A stretch of DNA of 50,900 bases, taken from NCBI GenBank assembly GCA_049647485.1, contig JBARXT010000228.1, positions 1-50,900 on the forward strand. The letters run 5' to 3'. Position 1 is the first letter of the stretch. Every line of letters starts with the position of its first letter. Both the position numbers and the translations under genes were made by a program. The notes under the pieces are model-generated. The model searched no databases. It was not told the origin of the DNA and worked only from the letters and a program-made list of their open reading frames with translations. Shown here in pieces: positions 34,201-42,310 of this stretch. Origin of the DNA: 62-47 sp049647485. Lineage in GTDB: Bacteria; Pseudomonadota; Alphaproteobacteria; Rhizobiales; Xanthobacteraceae.

Positions 34201-34497
34201 ATGTTCGAATTCCGGGACTTGTTCCAATGGGACCGCTTCATCACGCCCGGCATCATCAAGACATTCTACTGGCTGGTGATCGCGCTGATTATCCTGTTCG
34301 GCATTTCAGGCATCTTTTCCGGCTTGGCCGCGATGGCGGTCAGTCCGTTCGCCGGCGTCATCGTGGTGCTCTACAGTCTCGCCGGCATCGTTGTCGGGAT
34401 TATCTTCTCGCGTATCGCGGCGGAATTTGTGCTGATCATCTTCCGCATCAACGAGCACCTCGGCGCCATCCGAGACCAGGGCCAGCACCGCAGCTAA
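34201..34497 (+). CDS. DUF4282 family small membrane protein
   Basis: A 98-residue protein with two hydrophobic segments, TFYWLVIALIILFGISGIFSGL and VVLYSLAGIVVGIIFSRIAAEFVLIIF, and a short N-terminal cytosolic part FRDLFQWDRFITPGIIK. The pattern matches DUF4282 (N-terminal F-D-x-x-x-T-P-x-I-x-K, second helix followed by R-I-x-x-E-x-x-I-x-x-F-R-I-N). Function unknown. GGAGAACGACG sits before the ATG. It is separated from the MaoC genes by 273 bases in which I see no gene. Confidence 0.85.
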   Translation: MFEFRDLFQWDRFITPGIIKTFYWLVIALIILFGISGIFSGLAAMAVSPFAGVIVVLYSLAGIVVGIIFSRIAAEFVLIIFRINEHLGAIRDQGQHRS

Positions 34498-34501
34498 TCT
34501 G

Positions 34502-34694
34502 GAGCGTTTTCGATTTTAACGCAACGTTTGCCACAAAACGATGCCCGCTCCCTCTCCCGTTGGGAGAGGGGTGAGGGGTCACAGCCTTGATAAGGATCGA
34601 TCCCCCTCACCCGGAGCCTTCGGCTCCGACCTCTCCCCGATGGAGCGAGGTGAATCGGTGCCCCGGAGCGATCCCACCAGAGGCGAAAACGCTC
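34502..34694. repeat. 193-bp MITE-like element with 11-bp inverted ends
   Basis: GAGCGTTTTCG (34502-34512) and its exact complement CGAAAACGCTC (34684-34694) bound a segment that contains two further palindromes: CTCCCTCTCCCGTTGGGAGAG near 34549-34570 and a GGAGCC-TTC-GGCTCC hairpin near 34613-34627. The element fills the whole gap between DUF4282 (ends 34497) and ychF (ends 34694), the last base being the first of the ychF stop codon. No coding frame. Similar GAGCGTTTTCG-bounded repeats are, as I recall, dispersed in Bradyrhizobium-type genomes. Confidence 0.8.
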
Positions 34695-35791
34695 TAATTA
34701 TTGAACCGGAAGTGCATCACGTCGCCATCGGCGACGACATATTCTTTGCCTTCAAGCCGCAGCTTGCCGGCGTCGCGCGCGCCGGCTTCGCCGTTCAACG
34801 CGATGTAGTCGTCATAGGCGATGGTTTCTGCGCGGATAAACCCCTTCTCGAAGTCGGTATGAATCACACCCGCTGCAGCCGGCGCCTTGGTGCCTCTTGT
34901 GATGGTCCAGGCACGAGCCTCCTTCGGACCCACCGTGAAGTAGGTGATGAGATGCAGCAGCTCGTAGCCGGCACGGATCAGCCGATCGAGGCCGGCCTCC
35001 TCAAGCTCCAGCGTTTGGAGAAAATCGACGCGCTCGGCGCGTGACAATGTCGCGATCTCGGATTCGATCTTCGCCGAAATGACCACGGCGACCGCGCCTT
35101 CCTTCTTCGCATGATCGAACACCGCCTGCGAGAAACCGTTGCCGTTCGCCGCAGCGCTCTCCTCGACGTTGCAGACGTAGAGCACCGGCTTCGAACTCAA
35201 CAGGCCGAGCATCCGGAAGGCGCGCTCCTCCTCCGGCTTGCGCTCGAGGAAACGCGCAGGCTTGCCGTCGCGCAACAGTTTCAGCGCCCGCTCGACCAGA
35301 TCGAGTTGCTCTTTGGAATCCTTGTCTCCGCCCTTGGCCTTCTTGCTCAGATTGTCGACGCGCTTTTCCAGGCTTTCGAGATCCGCCAGCATCAATTCGG
35401 TTTCGATGGTTTCGATGTCGGCCAGCGGGGCGATCTTGCCTTCGACGTGGGTGATGTCGGAATCTTCAAAGCAGCGCACCACATGCGCCACCGCATCCAC
35501 TTCGCGGATGTTGGCGAGAAACTGGTTGCCGAGTCCCTCGCCTTTCGATGCGCCCTTCACCAGCCCGGCGATATCGACGAAAGTCAGTTGCGTCGGAATG
35601 ATCTGCTGCGACTTGGCGATCGCCGACAGCTTGTCCAGTCGGGAATCCGGCACCGCCACCGCACCGACATTGGGCTCGATGGTGCAGAACGGATAGTTCG
35701 CCGCCTGTGCAGCCGCCGTTTCCGTCAGCGCGTTGAACAAGGTAGACTTGCCGACGTTCGGCAGTCCGACGATCCCGCATTTGAAACCCAT
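34694..35791 (-). CDS. ychF: Redox-regulated ATPase YchF (Obg-family)
   Basis: A 365-residue P-loop protein that binds ATP in preference to GTP and associates with ribosomes and the oxidative-stress response in E. coli. It starts MGFKCGIVGLPNVGKSTLFNAL (Walker A G-L-P-N-V-G-K-S) and has the G3 region VDIAGLVKGASKGEGLGNQFL, with the coiled-coil domain (residues 130-220) and a C-terminal TGS domain (GVIHTDFEKGFIRAETIAYDDYI). The family's ATP-specific NVEE motif at G4 is seen as CNVEES. Last gene in the rplY-pth-ychF group. GAGGG precedes the ATG. The stop abuts a repeat element. Confidence 0.97.
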   Translation of the reverse strand: MGFKCGIVGLPNVGKSTLFNALTETAAAQAANYPFCTIEPNVGAVAVPDSRLDKLSAIAKSQQIIPTQLTFVDIAGLVKGASKGEGLGNQFLANIREVDAVAHVVRCFEDSDITHVEGKIAPLADIETIETELMLADLESLEKRVDNLSKKAKGGDKDSKEQLDLVERALKLLRDGKPARFLERKPEEERAFRMLGLLSSKPVLYVCNVEESAAANGNGFSQAVFDHAKKEGAVAVVISAKIESEIATLSRAERVDFLQTLELEEAGLDRLIRAGYELLHLITYFTVGPKEARAWTITRGTKAPAAAGVIHTDFEKGFIRAETIAYDDYIALNGEAGARDAGKLRLEGKEYVVADGDVMHFRFNN

Positions 35792-35814
35792 GTGACCCTC
35801 AACATATGACTTGG

Positions 35815-35888
35815 TCATGCGCGAGCCTGACCCGCGCATCCATCTTGCGCGAAAGGATGGATCGCCGGATCAAGTCCGGCGATGACGC
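35815..35888. repeat. Dispersed repeat, family A copy 1 (between ychF and pth)
   Basis: A 74-base unit, starting TCATGCGCGAGCCTGACCCG and ending TCCGGCGATGACG, includes two imperfect stems (CGCATCCATC with GATGGATCGCC; CGGAT with GTCCGGCG). It is clearly related to the copy at 45105-45216. It lies between ychF and pth and may affect the transcript joining them. Confidence 0.7.
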
Positions 35889-35894
35889 CGGTGA

Positions 35895-36512
35895 CTATTT
35901 GGCGCCGTTGCCGTCGCCTTCATCTTTCTCCGTGCCAAATCCCTTGGCCTGCATTGCCAGATGCACCTTGTTCTGGAACGTCGCATCCTTGCCCGTCGCC
36001 AAGAGCGCGGCGTTATCGGCAACGATATCGCACAACGCCTCGAAACGCGGCCGCTCCGCCTTGGCGAAATCGTTCAGCACGTAGGCGTGCACCAGATCCT
36101 TCACGCCGGGGTGACCGATACCCATCCGCACCCGGCGATAATCGTTGCCGGCATGAGCCGAGATCGACCGCAAACCGTTGTGTCCCGCGATGCCGCCGCC
36201 GACCTTGATGCGAATCTTGCCGGGCGGCAGTTCGAGTTCATCGTGAAACACGCTGATGTCACTGAGCGTCATCTTGAAGAAGTGCATGGCCTCGCCGACC
36301 GCGCGACCGGACTCGTTCATGTAGGTCGCGGGCTTCAGCAGCACCACGCGTTCGCCGTCGAGCGAGCCTTCCGAAGTCTCGCCCTGAAAGCGACGGCGCC
36401 ACGGTGCAAAACCGTGACGCCGCGCCATCACATCCAGTGCGATGAAGCCGATGTTGTGCCGGTTGCCCTGATACTTCGCGCCAGGATTGCCGAGACCAAC
36501 AAACAGCCGCAT
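35895..36512 (-). CDS. pth: Peptidyl-tRNA hydrolase
   Basis: A 205-residue enzyme releasing tRNA from peptidyl-tRNA that drops off ribosomes. It shows LFVGLGNPGAKYQGNRHNIGF (catalytic His20 in RHNIGF), LLKPATYMNESGRAV, VFHDELELPPGKIRIKVGGGIAGHNGLRSISAHAGN (Asp and Asn of the active site), and RVRMGIGHP. Length is slightly above the 190-200 norm because of a C-terminal acidic tail (EKDEGDGNGAK). It is between rplY and ychF on the same strand, as in many alphaproteobacteria. Confidence 0.97.
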   Translation of the reverse strand: MRLFVGLGNPGAKYQGNRHNIGFIALDVMARRHGFAPWRRRFQGETSEGSLDGERVVLLKPATYMNESGRAVGEAMHFFKMTLSDISVFHDELELPPGKIRIKVGGGIAGHNGLRSISAHAGNDYRRVRMGIGHPGVKDLVHAYVLNDFAKAERPRFEALCDIVADNAALLATGKDATFQNKVHLAMQAKGFGTEKDEGDGNGAK

Positions 36513-36536
36513 GACGCGGTATCCCGCGCCTGACCG

Positions 36537-37226
36537 TTACTTTTTCTTGTCGGCAGCCGGGGCCTTCGCGGCGCCCGCAGCCGGCGCAGCAGCACCGGCA
36601 GCCGGAGCAGCGCCGGCAGCAGGGGCCGCGCCATCCGCAGCAGTCTTCTGCTCTTCGGCATAACCCGACGGCGGCACGATGGTGACCAGCGTCGCATCTT
36701 CGCGGGTAATCAGCCTCACGTTGGCCGGCAGCTTGATGCTGGTGAGATGCAGCGAGCCGTTCATATCGAGCGCACCGACGTCCGCCTCGAGATACTGCGG
36801 AATGTTGTCGGCCGGCACTTCGAGATCGACAGTGTGCGTCACGATGTTGATGGTGCCGCCACGCTTCACGCCCGGCGCGGTTTCTGCGTTCAGAACATGC
36901 AGCGGAATACTGACGCGGATCTTCGAGCCCTGACCGAGCCGCAGGAAGTCGACATGCAGCGGGAAGTCGCGCACCGGATCGAGGCTGAAGTCGCGCGGAA
37001 TCACGCGGTGCTTCTTGCCGTCCAGCACGACGTCGTGAATCGTAGTGAGGAAACGGCCGGCCTGCAGGCGCAAGCGCAGTTCCTGATCGTCCAGTGAGAT
37101 GGTCAGCGGGGGCTCGTTGTTGCCATAGATCACGGCCGGAACCCGACCGGCGCGACGTTCAGCCCGAGCGGCCCCCTTGCCGGCCTTCGGACGAGCGGTC
37201 GCCTTCAATTCCTTGACGGTCGCCAT
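36537..37226 (-). CDS. rplY: 50S ribosomal protein L25 (general stress CTC form)
   Basis: A 229-residue protein, the two-domain CTC type. Residues 1-95 are the 5S-rRNA-binding domain (KELKATARPKAGKGAARAERRAGRVPAVIYG, with DQELRLRLQAGRF). Residues about 100-195 form the C-terminal TL5-like domain (DFPLHVDFLRLGQGSKIRVSIPLHV, RGGTINIVTHTVDLEVPADNIP). The last 40 residues are an Ala/Pro-rich tail ending KAPAADKKK. AAGGA precedes the ATG at 37226. It is first in the rplY-pth-ychF operon, with a leader that carries two hairpins. Confidence 0.97.
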   Translation of the reverse strand: MATVKELKATARPKAGKGAARAERRAGRVPAVIYGNNEPPLTISLDDQELRLRLQAGRFLTTIHDVVLDGKKHRVIPRDFSLDPVRDFPLHVDFLRLGQGSKIRVSIPLHVLNAETAPGVKRGGTINIVTHTVDLEVPADNIPQYLEADVGALDMNGSLHLTSIKLPANVRLITREDATLVTIVPPSGYAEEQKTAADGAAPAAGAAPAAGAAAPAAGAAKAPAADKKK

Positions 37227-37255
37227 TGTGTAAGTCCTTGCTTTCTAAAAGTTAA

Positions 37256-37272
37256 AGGCCGCTGAGCGGCCT
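37256..37272 (-). promoter_or_regulatory. Terminator-like stem in the rplY leader
   Basis: AGGCCGC-TGA-GCGGCCT is a perfect 7-bp stem. On the minus strand it is followed by TTAACTTTTAG, and it lies 30 bases upstream of the rplY start. It is therefore either the terminator of ubiK or an attenuator for rplY. Confidence 0.5.
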
Positions 37273-37321
37273 GTTTTCCTGTCGCGGCAAGCCTCCAGGG
37301 GTGCAGGGGCCGCAGACATGC

Positions 37322-37346
37322 CGGGGCTTTTAGCGCCAAAGCCCCG
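37322..37346 (-). promoter_or_regulatory. Second hairpin between ubiK and rplY
   Basis: CGGGGCTTT and AAAGCCCCG form a perfect 9-bp stem with loop TAGCGCC. It is 50 bases further upstream of the rplY leader stem. Read from ubiK it could end that transcript, though no U-run follows on the minus strand. Confidence 0.4.
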
Positions 37347-37410
37347 AAAAGACAAGGAAATGGCCGGACTTTTCTCCCCGACCGTATGGGGGCAGGTGCC
37401 GGCCGCGGCC

Positions 37411-37671
37411 TTAGTTCGAGGCGGAACCAGTTCTGGCCTCAAGCGCGGCGATCCGCGCCTTCAGGGCCTCGTTCTCCTCGCGCGCCAGCCGCGCCATCTC
37501 CTTCACCGCCTCGAACTCCTCGCGCTTGACGATGTCGAGGTCGCGCAGGATCCGCTCGGCCTGATTCCGCACGACGGTATCGACCTCGCGCTTGACCCCC
37601 TGCGCGGCACCGGCGGCATCGTTCATCAGGCGGCCGATCTCGTCGAAGAAGCGATTGCTGGTCTGGGTCAT
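37411..37671 (-). CDS. ubiK: Ubiquinone biosynthesis accessory factor (UbiK/BMFP family)
   Basis: An 86-residue protein of the BMFP (YqiC) family, needed for efficient aerobic ubiquinone synthesis in E. coli. It starts MTQTSNRFFDEIGRLMNDAAGAAQG; the second half is a coiled coil (VKREEFEAVKEMARLAREENEALKARIAALEARTG) with the LEAR end typical of the family. It forms trimers in other species. It is upstream of rplY on the same strand but separated by 185 bases with two stem-loops. The start is ATG 37671; the frame upstream is not conserved. Confidence 0.88.
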   Translation of the reverse strand: MTQTSNRFFDEIGRLMNDAAGAAQGVKREVDTVVRNQAERILRDLDIVKREEFEAVKEMARLAREENEALKARIAALEARTGSASN

Positions 37672-37841
37672 GTCAGGTTCTCCCGCGGTCCACCAAGGGA
37701 CGTCGTATGCTTCACAATGGCGATCACGCGCGTTCACTTCAAGCCTCACGGTCGCGGATGGCGATGGCCTGCGCCTTGCCACGGTCGGCTTTCCTTGCGA
37801 TCTTGCCGCAACCACGCGCCTCCCGAGATAAAGAAGCCGTC

Positions 37842-38582
37842 ATGATCGACCAGCAGATCGACATCGCGACCCCCGATGGTCATGTCACGACGTTCATCAC
37901 CCATCCCGAGCGTAACGGTCCGCATCCGGTGATCCTGTTCTTCATGGATGCGCCCGGCATCCGTGAAGAACTGCGCGACATGGCGCGGCGGCTCGCCACC
38001 GCCGGCTATTACGTGATGCTGCCGAACCTCTATTACCGATCCGGCGAGATGGAGCTTGGTCCGATTCCGCGCGAGGAGGATGCGCCTCTCCGCAAGAAAA
38101 TGTTCGACCTGATGTATTCGATCGACGTTCCGCGGGTGATGCAGGACACCCGCGCGCTGCTGGACTTCGCCGCCACCCAGCCGGCGGCCAGCAAGGGCCC
38201 GGTCGGCTGCATGGGCTATTGCATGAGCGGACGCTACGCCATCAACGCCGCCGCCAACTTTCCCGACCGCGTTGCTGCCGCGGCCTCGCTCTACGGCACG
38301 CATCTGATGACGGATCAGCTGGACAGCCCGCATGTGGTCGCCAAAAAGGCCAAGGCCGAACTGTATTTCGCCTGCGCCGAAGTCGACCGCTGGGCGCCGA
38401 TGGAAATGATCGCGCCGCTGCGCGAGGCACTGGCCGCCGACGGCGTCAACGCCGAGGTCGAACTCTATCCCGGCACGCATCACGGCTTCGCGTTTCCGGC
38501 GCGGCCGGACTATCACAAGGCTGCCGCCGAGCGGCATTGGGAGCGGCTGCACGCGCTGTTCCGCCGCCATCTGCAATCCTGA
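37842..38582 (+). CDS. Dienelactone hydrolase family protein
   Basis: A 246-residue alpha/beta hydrolase. The nucleophile is Cys127 in GCMGYCMSGR, as in dienelactone hydrolases (Cys rather than Ser). VILFFMDAPGIREELRDMARRLATAGYYVMLPNLYYR precedes it, and the catalytic His is in YPGTHHGFAF, with an Asp or Glu in ACAEVDRWAP. Members hydrolyse dienelactone and related lactones or esters; the natural substrate is not certain. Ribosome site AAGAAG precedes ATG 37842. It reads divergently from ubiK; the lgt gene follows 11 bases later and may be co-transcribed. Confidence 0.92.
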   Translation: MIDQQIDIATPDGHVTTFITHPERNGPHPVILFFMDAPGIREELRDMARRLATAGYYVMLPNLYYRSGEMELGPIPREEDAPLRKKMFDLMYSIDVPRVMQDTRALLDFAATQPAASKGPVGCMGYCMSGRYAINAAANFPDRVAAAASLYGTHLMTDQLDSPHVVAKKAKAELYFACAEVDRWAPMEMIAPLREALAADGVNAEVELYPGTHHGFAFPARPDYHKAAAERHWERLHALFRRHLQS

Positions 38583-38593
38583 CCGGCGCATCG

Positions 38594-39442
38594 ATGCCCG
38601 CGCTTACGATTGCCTTTCCCGTTTTCGACCCGGTCGCGATCTCGATCGGGCCGTTCGCGATCCGCTGGTATGCGCTGGCCTATATCGGCGGCATCGTACT
38701 CGGCTGGATGTACGCGCGCGCCGTCATCCGCCGCTCGCAATTGTGGGGCGGGCAATCGCCGATCACGCTGGCCCAGATGGACGATTTCATCCTGTGGGTG
38801 ACGCTCGGCATCATTCTCGGCGGCCGCACCGGCTACGTGCTGTTCTACAATCTCGATTTCTTCATTCAGCATCCGGTGAAGATTCTCGAACTGTGGGAAG
38901 GCGGCATGTCGTTCCACGGCGGCTTCCTCGGCTGCGTCGTGGCGGTGATGGCGTTCGGCTGGAAGCGCAACGTCTCGATCCTGTCGCTCGGCGACATCAC
39001 CTGCGCGGTCGGACCGATCGGGCTGTTCCTCGGACGCATCGCCAACTTCATCAACAGCGAATTATGGGGGCGCGCGGCCGACCCCAACCTGCCGTGGGCG
39101 ATGGTGTTTCCCAACGGCGGTCCGCTGCCGCGCCACCCGAGTCAACTCTACGAGGCCGGGCTTGAGGGCATCGCGCTGTTCGTCATTCTCGCACTGATGA
39201 TCCGCGCCGGCGCGTTGAAGCGGCCGGGCCTGATCCTGGGCAGTTTCATTACGCTGTATGGCCTCGCACGCATCACCGGCGAGTTCTTCCGCGAACCCGA
39301 TCCGCAACTCGGCTTCCTGTGGGGCGGCTTGACCATGGGCATGCTGCTGTCGGTGCCGATGGTGCTGGCGGGTATCGCCATCGTCGCAACCGCGTTGCGC
39401 CGCAAGCCGCCGTCGCAACCCACCACACAAGGTGCACCGTGA
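38594..39442 (+). CDS. lgt: Prolipoprotein diacylglyceryl transferase
   Basis: A 282-residue inner-membrane enzyme that adds diacylglycerol to the lipobox cysteine of prelipoproteins, the first step of lipoprotein maturation. It has about seven hydrophobic segments. Signatures: IRWYALAYIGGIVLGW, GGRTGYVLFYNLDFF, the catalytic-loop MSFHGGFLGC, GRIANFINSELWGRAAD, and PRHPSQLYEAGLEG. The tail is polar. Its stop overlaps the next start (GTGA at 39439-39442), giving translational coupling. Confidence 0.97.
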   Translation: MPALTIAFPVFDPVAISIGPFAIRWYALAYIGGIVLGWMYARAVIRRSQLWGGQSPITLAQMDDFILWVTLGIILGGRTGYVLFYNLDFFIQHPVKILELWEGGMSFHGGFLGCVVAVMAFGWKRNVSILSLGDITCAVGPIGLFLGRIANFINSELWGRAADPNLPWAMVFPNGGPLPRHPSQLYEAGLEGIALFVILALMIRAGALKRPGLILGSFITLYGLARITGEFFREPDPQLGFLWGGLTMGMLLSVPMVLAGIAIVATALRRKPPSQPTTQGAP

Positions 39443-40563
39443 TCGAAGGGTCCCCGCTTCATCAGGAAATCGCCAGGCTGATTGCGACCGCAGGGCCGAT
39501 GCCGGTGTGGCGCTACATGCAATTGTGTCTGACGCATCCGCGCTACGGCTACTACATCGCGCACGATCCGCTCGGCCGCGAGGGCGACTTCATCACCGCG
39601 CCGGAAGTGAGCCAGATGTTCGGCGAGTTGCTCGGGCTGTGGGCGGCTTCGGTCTGGCGCGAAATGGGATCGCCGCCGGCCCTGCACCTGATCGAGCTCG
39701 GTCCCGGTCGCGGCACCATGATGGCGGACGCCCTGCGCGCGCTGCGGGTGCTGCCGCCGCTGTATCAGGCCATCAGCATTCACATGGTCGAGGTCAATCC
39801 GGTGCTGCGCGACAAGCAGCGGGAAGCCCTGGTCGGAATCCGCAACGCCCACTGGCACACATCGCTCGACGACGTGCCGCGCGGACCTTCGATCATTCTC
39901 GCCAACGAATACATCGACGTGCTGCCGATCCATCAGATGGTGAAGCGCGACGGCGGCTGGCACGAACGCACGGTCGAACTCGACGCCACCGGCAAGCTGA
40001 TCTTCGGCGTCGCTCCGGAGCCGACGCCGCAATTCGAGGTGTTGCTGCCGCCCTTGGTGCGCGCGGCGCCGGTCGGTGCCATCTTCGAATGGCGGCCCGA
40101 CAGCGAGATCATGGCGCTGGCAACACGGCTGCGCGAAACGCGCGGCGCGGCGCTGATCATCGATTACGGTCACGTCCGCAGCGATGCCGGCGATACGCTG
40201 CAGGCCATCGCACGCCATAGCTTCGCAGATCCGTTGCAGAACGCCGGCGAGGCCGACGTCACCGCGCATGTCGATTTCCAGGCGCTGGCGCGCGCCGCCG
40301 AAGACGTCGGCGCGTGCGTCCACGGCCCGGTGACGCAGGGTGAATTCCTGCAACGCCTCGGCATCGAAGCCCGCGCCGGCTCGTTGATGGCCAAGGCCGA
40401 CGAAAAGGTCGCCGAAGGCATCAGAACCGCGAAAGCCCGCCTGATCGGCGGCGGGCGCGGCGGCATGGGTGCGATGTTCAAGGTGCTGGCGATCTCCGAT
40501 CCATCCTTGCCGATGCTGGTCGGATTCGCCGATGAAGGCCCTGCCATGGGAGCCGCGCCATGA
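39439..40563 (+). CDS. SAM-dependent methyltransferase of the MidA/NDUFAF7 family
   Basis: A 374-residue protein homologous to mitochondrial NDUFAF7, which dimethylates an arginine of complex I subunit NDUFS2. It shows PVWRYMQLCLTHPRYGYY, the SAM-contact GREGDFITAPEVSQMFGELLG, IELGPGRGTMMADALRAL (motif I), VEVNPVLRDKQ (motif II) and IILANEYIDVLPIHQ. The C-terminal half has DYGHVRSDAGDTLQAIARHSFADPLQNAGEADVTAHVDFQAL, a family hallmark. In bacteria the target is unproven, though a complex I role is the natural hypothesis. Start GTG 39439 overlaps the lgt stop; its stop overlaps pgeF (ATGA). Confidence 0.93.
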   Translation: MIEGSPLHQEIARLIATAGPMPVWRYMQLCLTHPRYGYYIAHDPLGREGDFITAPEVSQMFGELLGLWAASVWREMGSPPALHLIELGPGRGTMMADALRALRVLPPLYQAISIHMVEVNPVLRDKQREALVGIRNAHWHTSLDDVPRGPSIILANEYIDVLPIHQMVKRDGGWHERTVELDATGKLIFGVAPEPTPQFEVLLPPLVRAAPVGAIFEWRPDSEIMALATRLRETRGAALIIDYGHVRSDAGDTLQAIARHSFADPLQNAGEADVTAHVDFQALARAAEDVGACVHGPVTQGEFLQRLGIEARAGSLMAKADEKVAEGIRTAKARLIGGGRGGMGAMFKVLAISDPSLPMLVGFADEGPAMGAAP

Positions 40564-41330
40564 TGCTCACCTCGTCGCTTCTCGCTGCCGTTCCGAACCT
40601 GCGCCATGCCTTCTTCACCCGCGAGGGCGGCGTCTCCGACGGCATCTATGCCAGCCTCAATGGCGGCCTCGGCTCGCGCGACAAGATGGACCACGTCCGC
40701 GAGAACCGCGCGCGCATGGCGACCGCGATGGGCGTTGCGCCGGCAAATTTCCTGACCGCGTATCAGGTGCATTCACCGGACGTCGCGGTCGCGGAGACGG
40801 CGTGGGATTCGACGACGCGGCCGCATGCCGACGCCATCGTCACGCGAAATCCCGACCTCGCCATCGGCATCACCACGGCCGATTGCGGACCGGTACTGTT
40901 CGCCGACCCCAAGGCGGGCGTGATCGGCGCGGCCCATGCCGGCTGGAAAGGCGCGCTGACCGGCGTACTGGAATCGACCATCTCCGCGATGGAAACGCTC
41001 GGCGCCGAACGCAACGGCATCATCGCCGCCATCGGTCCGCTGATCCGCCAGCGCAGCTACGAGGTCGGCGCGGAATTCGTTGCGCGCTTCACTGCCGCCG
41101 ATCCCGACTATGCAGCCTTCTTCGTCGCTTCGGAGCGCGCCGAACACGCGATGTTCGATCTCGCCGGCTTCATCCGCGACCGGCTGGAACAGGCCGGCGT
41201 GCTGATGATCGACGATCTCGGCAACGACACCTACACCGACGATCGTTTCTTCAGCTACCGGCGCTCGGTGCATCGGAAGGAACCGGACTACGGCCGGCTG
41301 ATCCACGCCATCGCATTGTCAAACGACTGA
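40560..41330 (+). CDS. pgeF: Polyphenol oxidase/purine nucleoside phosphorylase-like (YfiH/PgeF family)
   Basis: A 256-residue protein of the multicopper-oxidase-like YfiH family (LACC1 relatives), reported to act on purine nucleosides or to edit peptidoglycan precursors. Key features: FFTREGGVSDGIYASLNGGLGSRD, a zinc-binding His in YQVHSPDVA, IGITTADCGPVLFADPKAGVIGAAHAGWKGAL (Cys and His of the metal site), and AIGPLIRQRSYEVG. Length fits. ATGA overlap with the MidA-like gene shows coupling. The last gene of the lgt trio. Confidence 0.95.
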   Translation: MMLTSSLLAAVPNLRHAFFTREGGVSDGIYASLNGGLGSRDKMDHVRENRARMATAMGVAPANFLTAYQVHSPDVAVAETAWDSTTRPHADAIVTRNPDLAIGITTADCGPVLFADPKAGVIGAAHAGWKGALTGVLESTISAMETLGAERNGIIAAIGPLIRQRSYEVGAEFVARFTAADPDYAAFFVASERAEHAMFDLAGFIRDRLEQAGVLMIDDLGNDTYTDDRFFSYRRSVHRKEPDYGRLIHAIALSND

Positions 41331-41506
41331 GCGGCGGCGCGCTCAATTTGACGCAAATCGCGCCATGCACGGGGTGATTTTGCTCACCCTTCGCGACATT
41401 CGATGTGGCCTGCCCTAGACCTTAACGGATTTTAACGATATCGGTGCTGGGCCCGGCGCCGGTGCGGCGGGCGAACTTGCGAGCGCAGGATACCGGTCCC
41501 GACCCG

Positions 41507-42154
41507 ATGCGACTTACCCGCACCCCATCCATCCCCACCTTGTGGCGTGCCGCGCTGGTTCTGACGCTGGGGAGTGCTTTGGCCGGTTGCGTCAGCGACG
41601 GCCAGGGGCCGGTGGCCTCGCAATCCACGCCGAGCGGCGCCACGGTAGCATTCGAATCCATCGACGGTCCGCCGCCGCAGGTGTTCGACCGCATGGTCAA
41701 TATTCTCGACAGCGAAGCGCAATTGCGCAATGTCGCCGTCGTCTCTCGCAAGTCCACCTCCGCGTCCTATCGCGTCCGCAGCTATCTGGCCGCGCAGACC
41801 ATTCGCGGACACACCTCGATCGACTGGGTCTGGGACGTCTACGACCGCGACCAGCGGCGCGCGTTGCGCCTCGCCGGCACCGAGCCGGTGAGCAAGACCG
41901 CTGGCGACACCTGGGCGGCCGCGGATGACGTCACGCTGCGGCGGATCGTGCAGGCAGGTCTGAGCGGGCTCGCGACCGTGACCGGCGGCAGTGCCGCGCC
42001 GGTCGAAACCACACCGTCCGCCGCCCCACCGCCGCAGACAAGCGGCCCGGCCATTGCGGCGAACGATGATTCAGTTGCACCCGCTGCCGCGCCCGCCCGC
42101 AGCGCGCTCAGCTTCGCCAGCATGGATGACGTCGGATCGTCGCTGCGACGCTGA
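41507..42154 (+). CDS. Putative lipoprotein of unknown function
   Basis: A 215-residue protein. The N-terminal region (residues 1-27) is a lipoprotein signal ending LGSALAGC, so Cys28 is probably the lipidated residue. The mature part has IDGPPPQVFDRMVNILDSEAQLRNVAVVSRKSTSASYRVRSYLAAQT and IDWVWDVYDRDQRRALRLAGTEPVSKTAGDTWAAADDVTLRRIVQAGLSGL, followed by a Pro/Ala-rich tail (about 160-215). The folded middle resembles conserved rhizobial lipoproteins of unknown role. The ATG at 41507 fits; the frame extends to 41444 without conserved sequence. It lies 176 bases after pgeF, in the same direction. Confidence 0.85.
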   Translation: MRLTRTPSIPTLWRAALVLTLGSALAGCVSDGQGPVASQSTPSGATVAFESIDGPPPQVFDRMVNILDSEAQLRNVAVVSRKSTSASYRVRSYLAAQTIRGHTSIDWVWDVYDRDQRRALRLAGTEPVSKTAGDTWAAADDVTLRRIVQAGLSGLATVTGGSAAPVETTPSAAPPPQTSGPAIAANDDSVAPAAAPARSALSFASMDDVGSSLRR

Positions 42155-42310
42155 TTTAACCCCCGAAAAGCGTTCGCGACGGGTTGCCATCGCCGGGGCC
42201 GCCTTGATATCACCACGCCGTCACCCGTGCGCCAAATGTCTGGGGCGCCAGCTCAATAGGTAGCCGATATGCTCAACGTTGTGTCCACCAAAACCGGGGG
42301 AAAAGCGACG

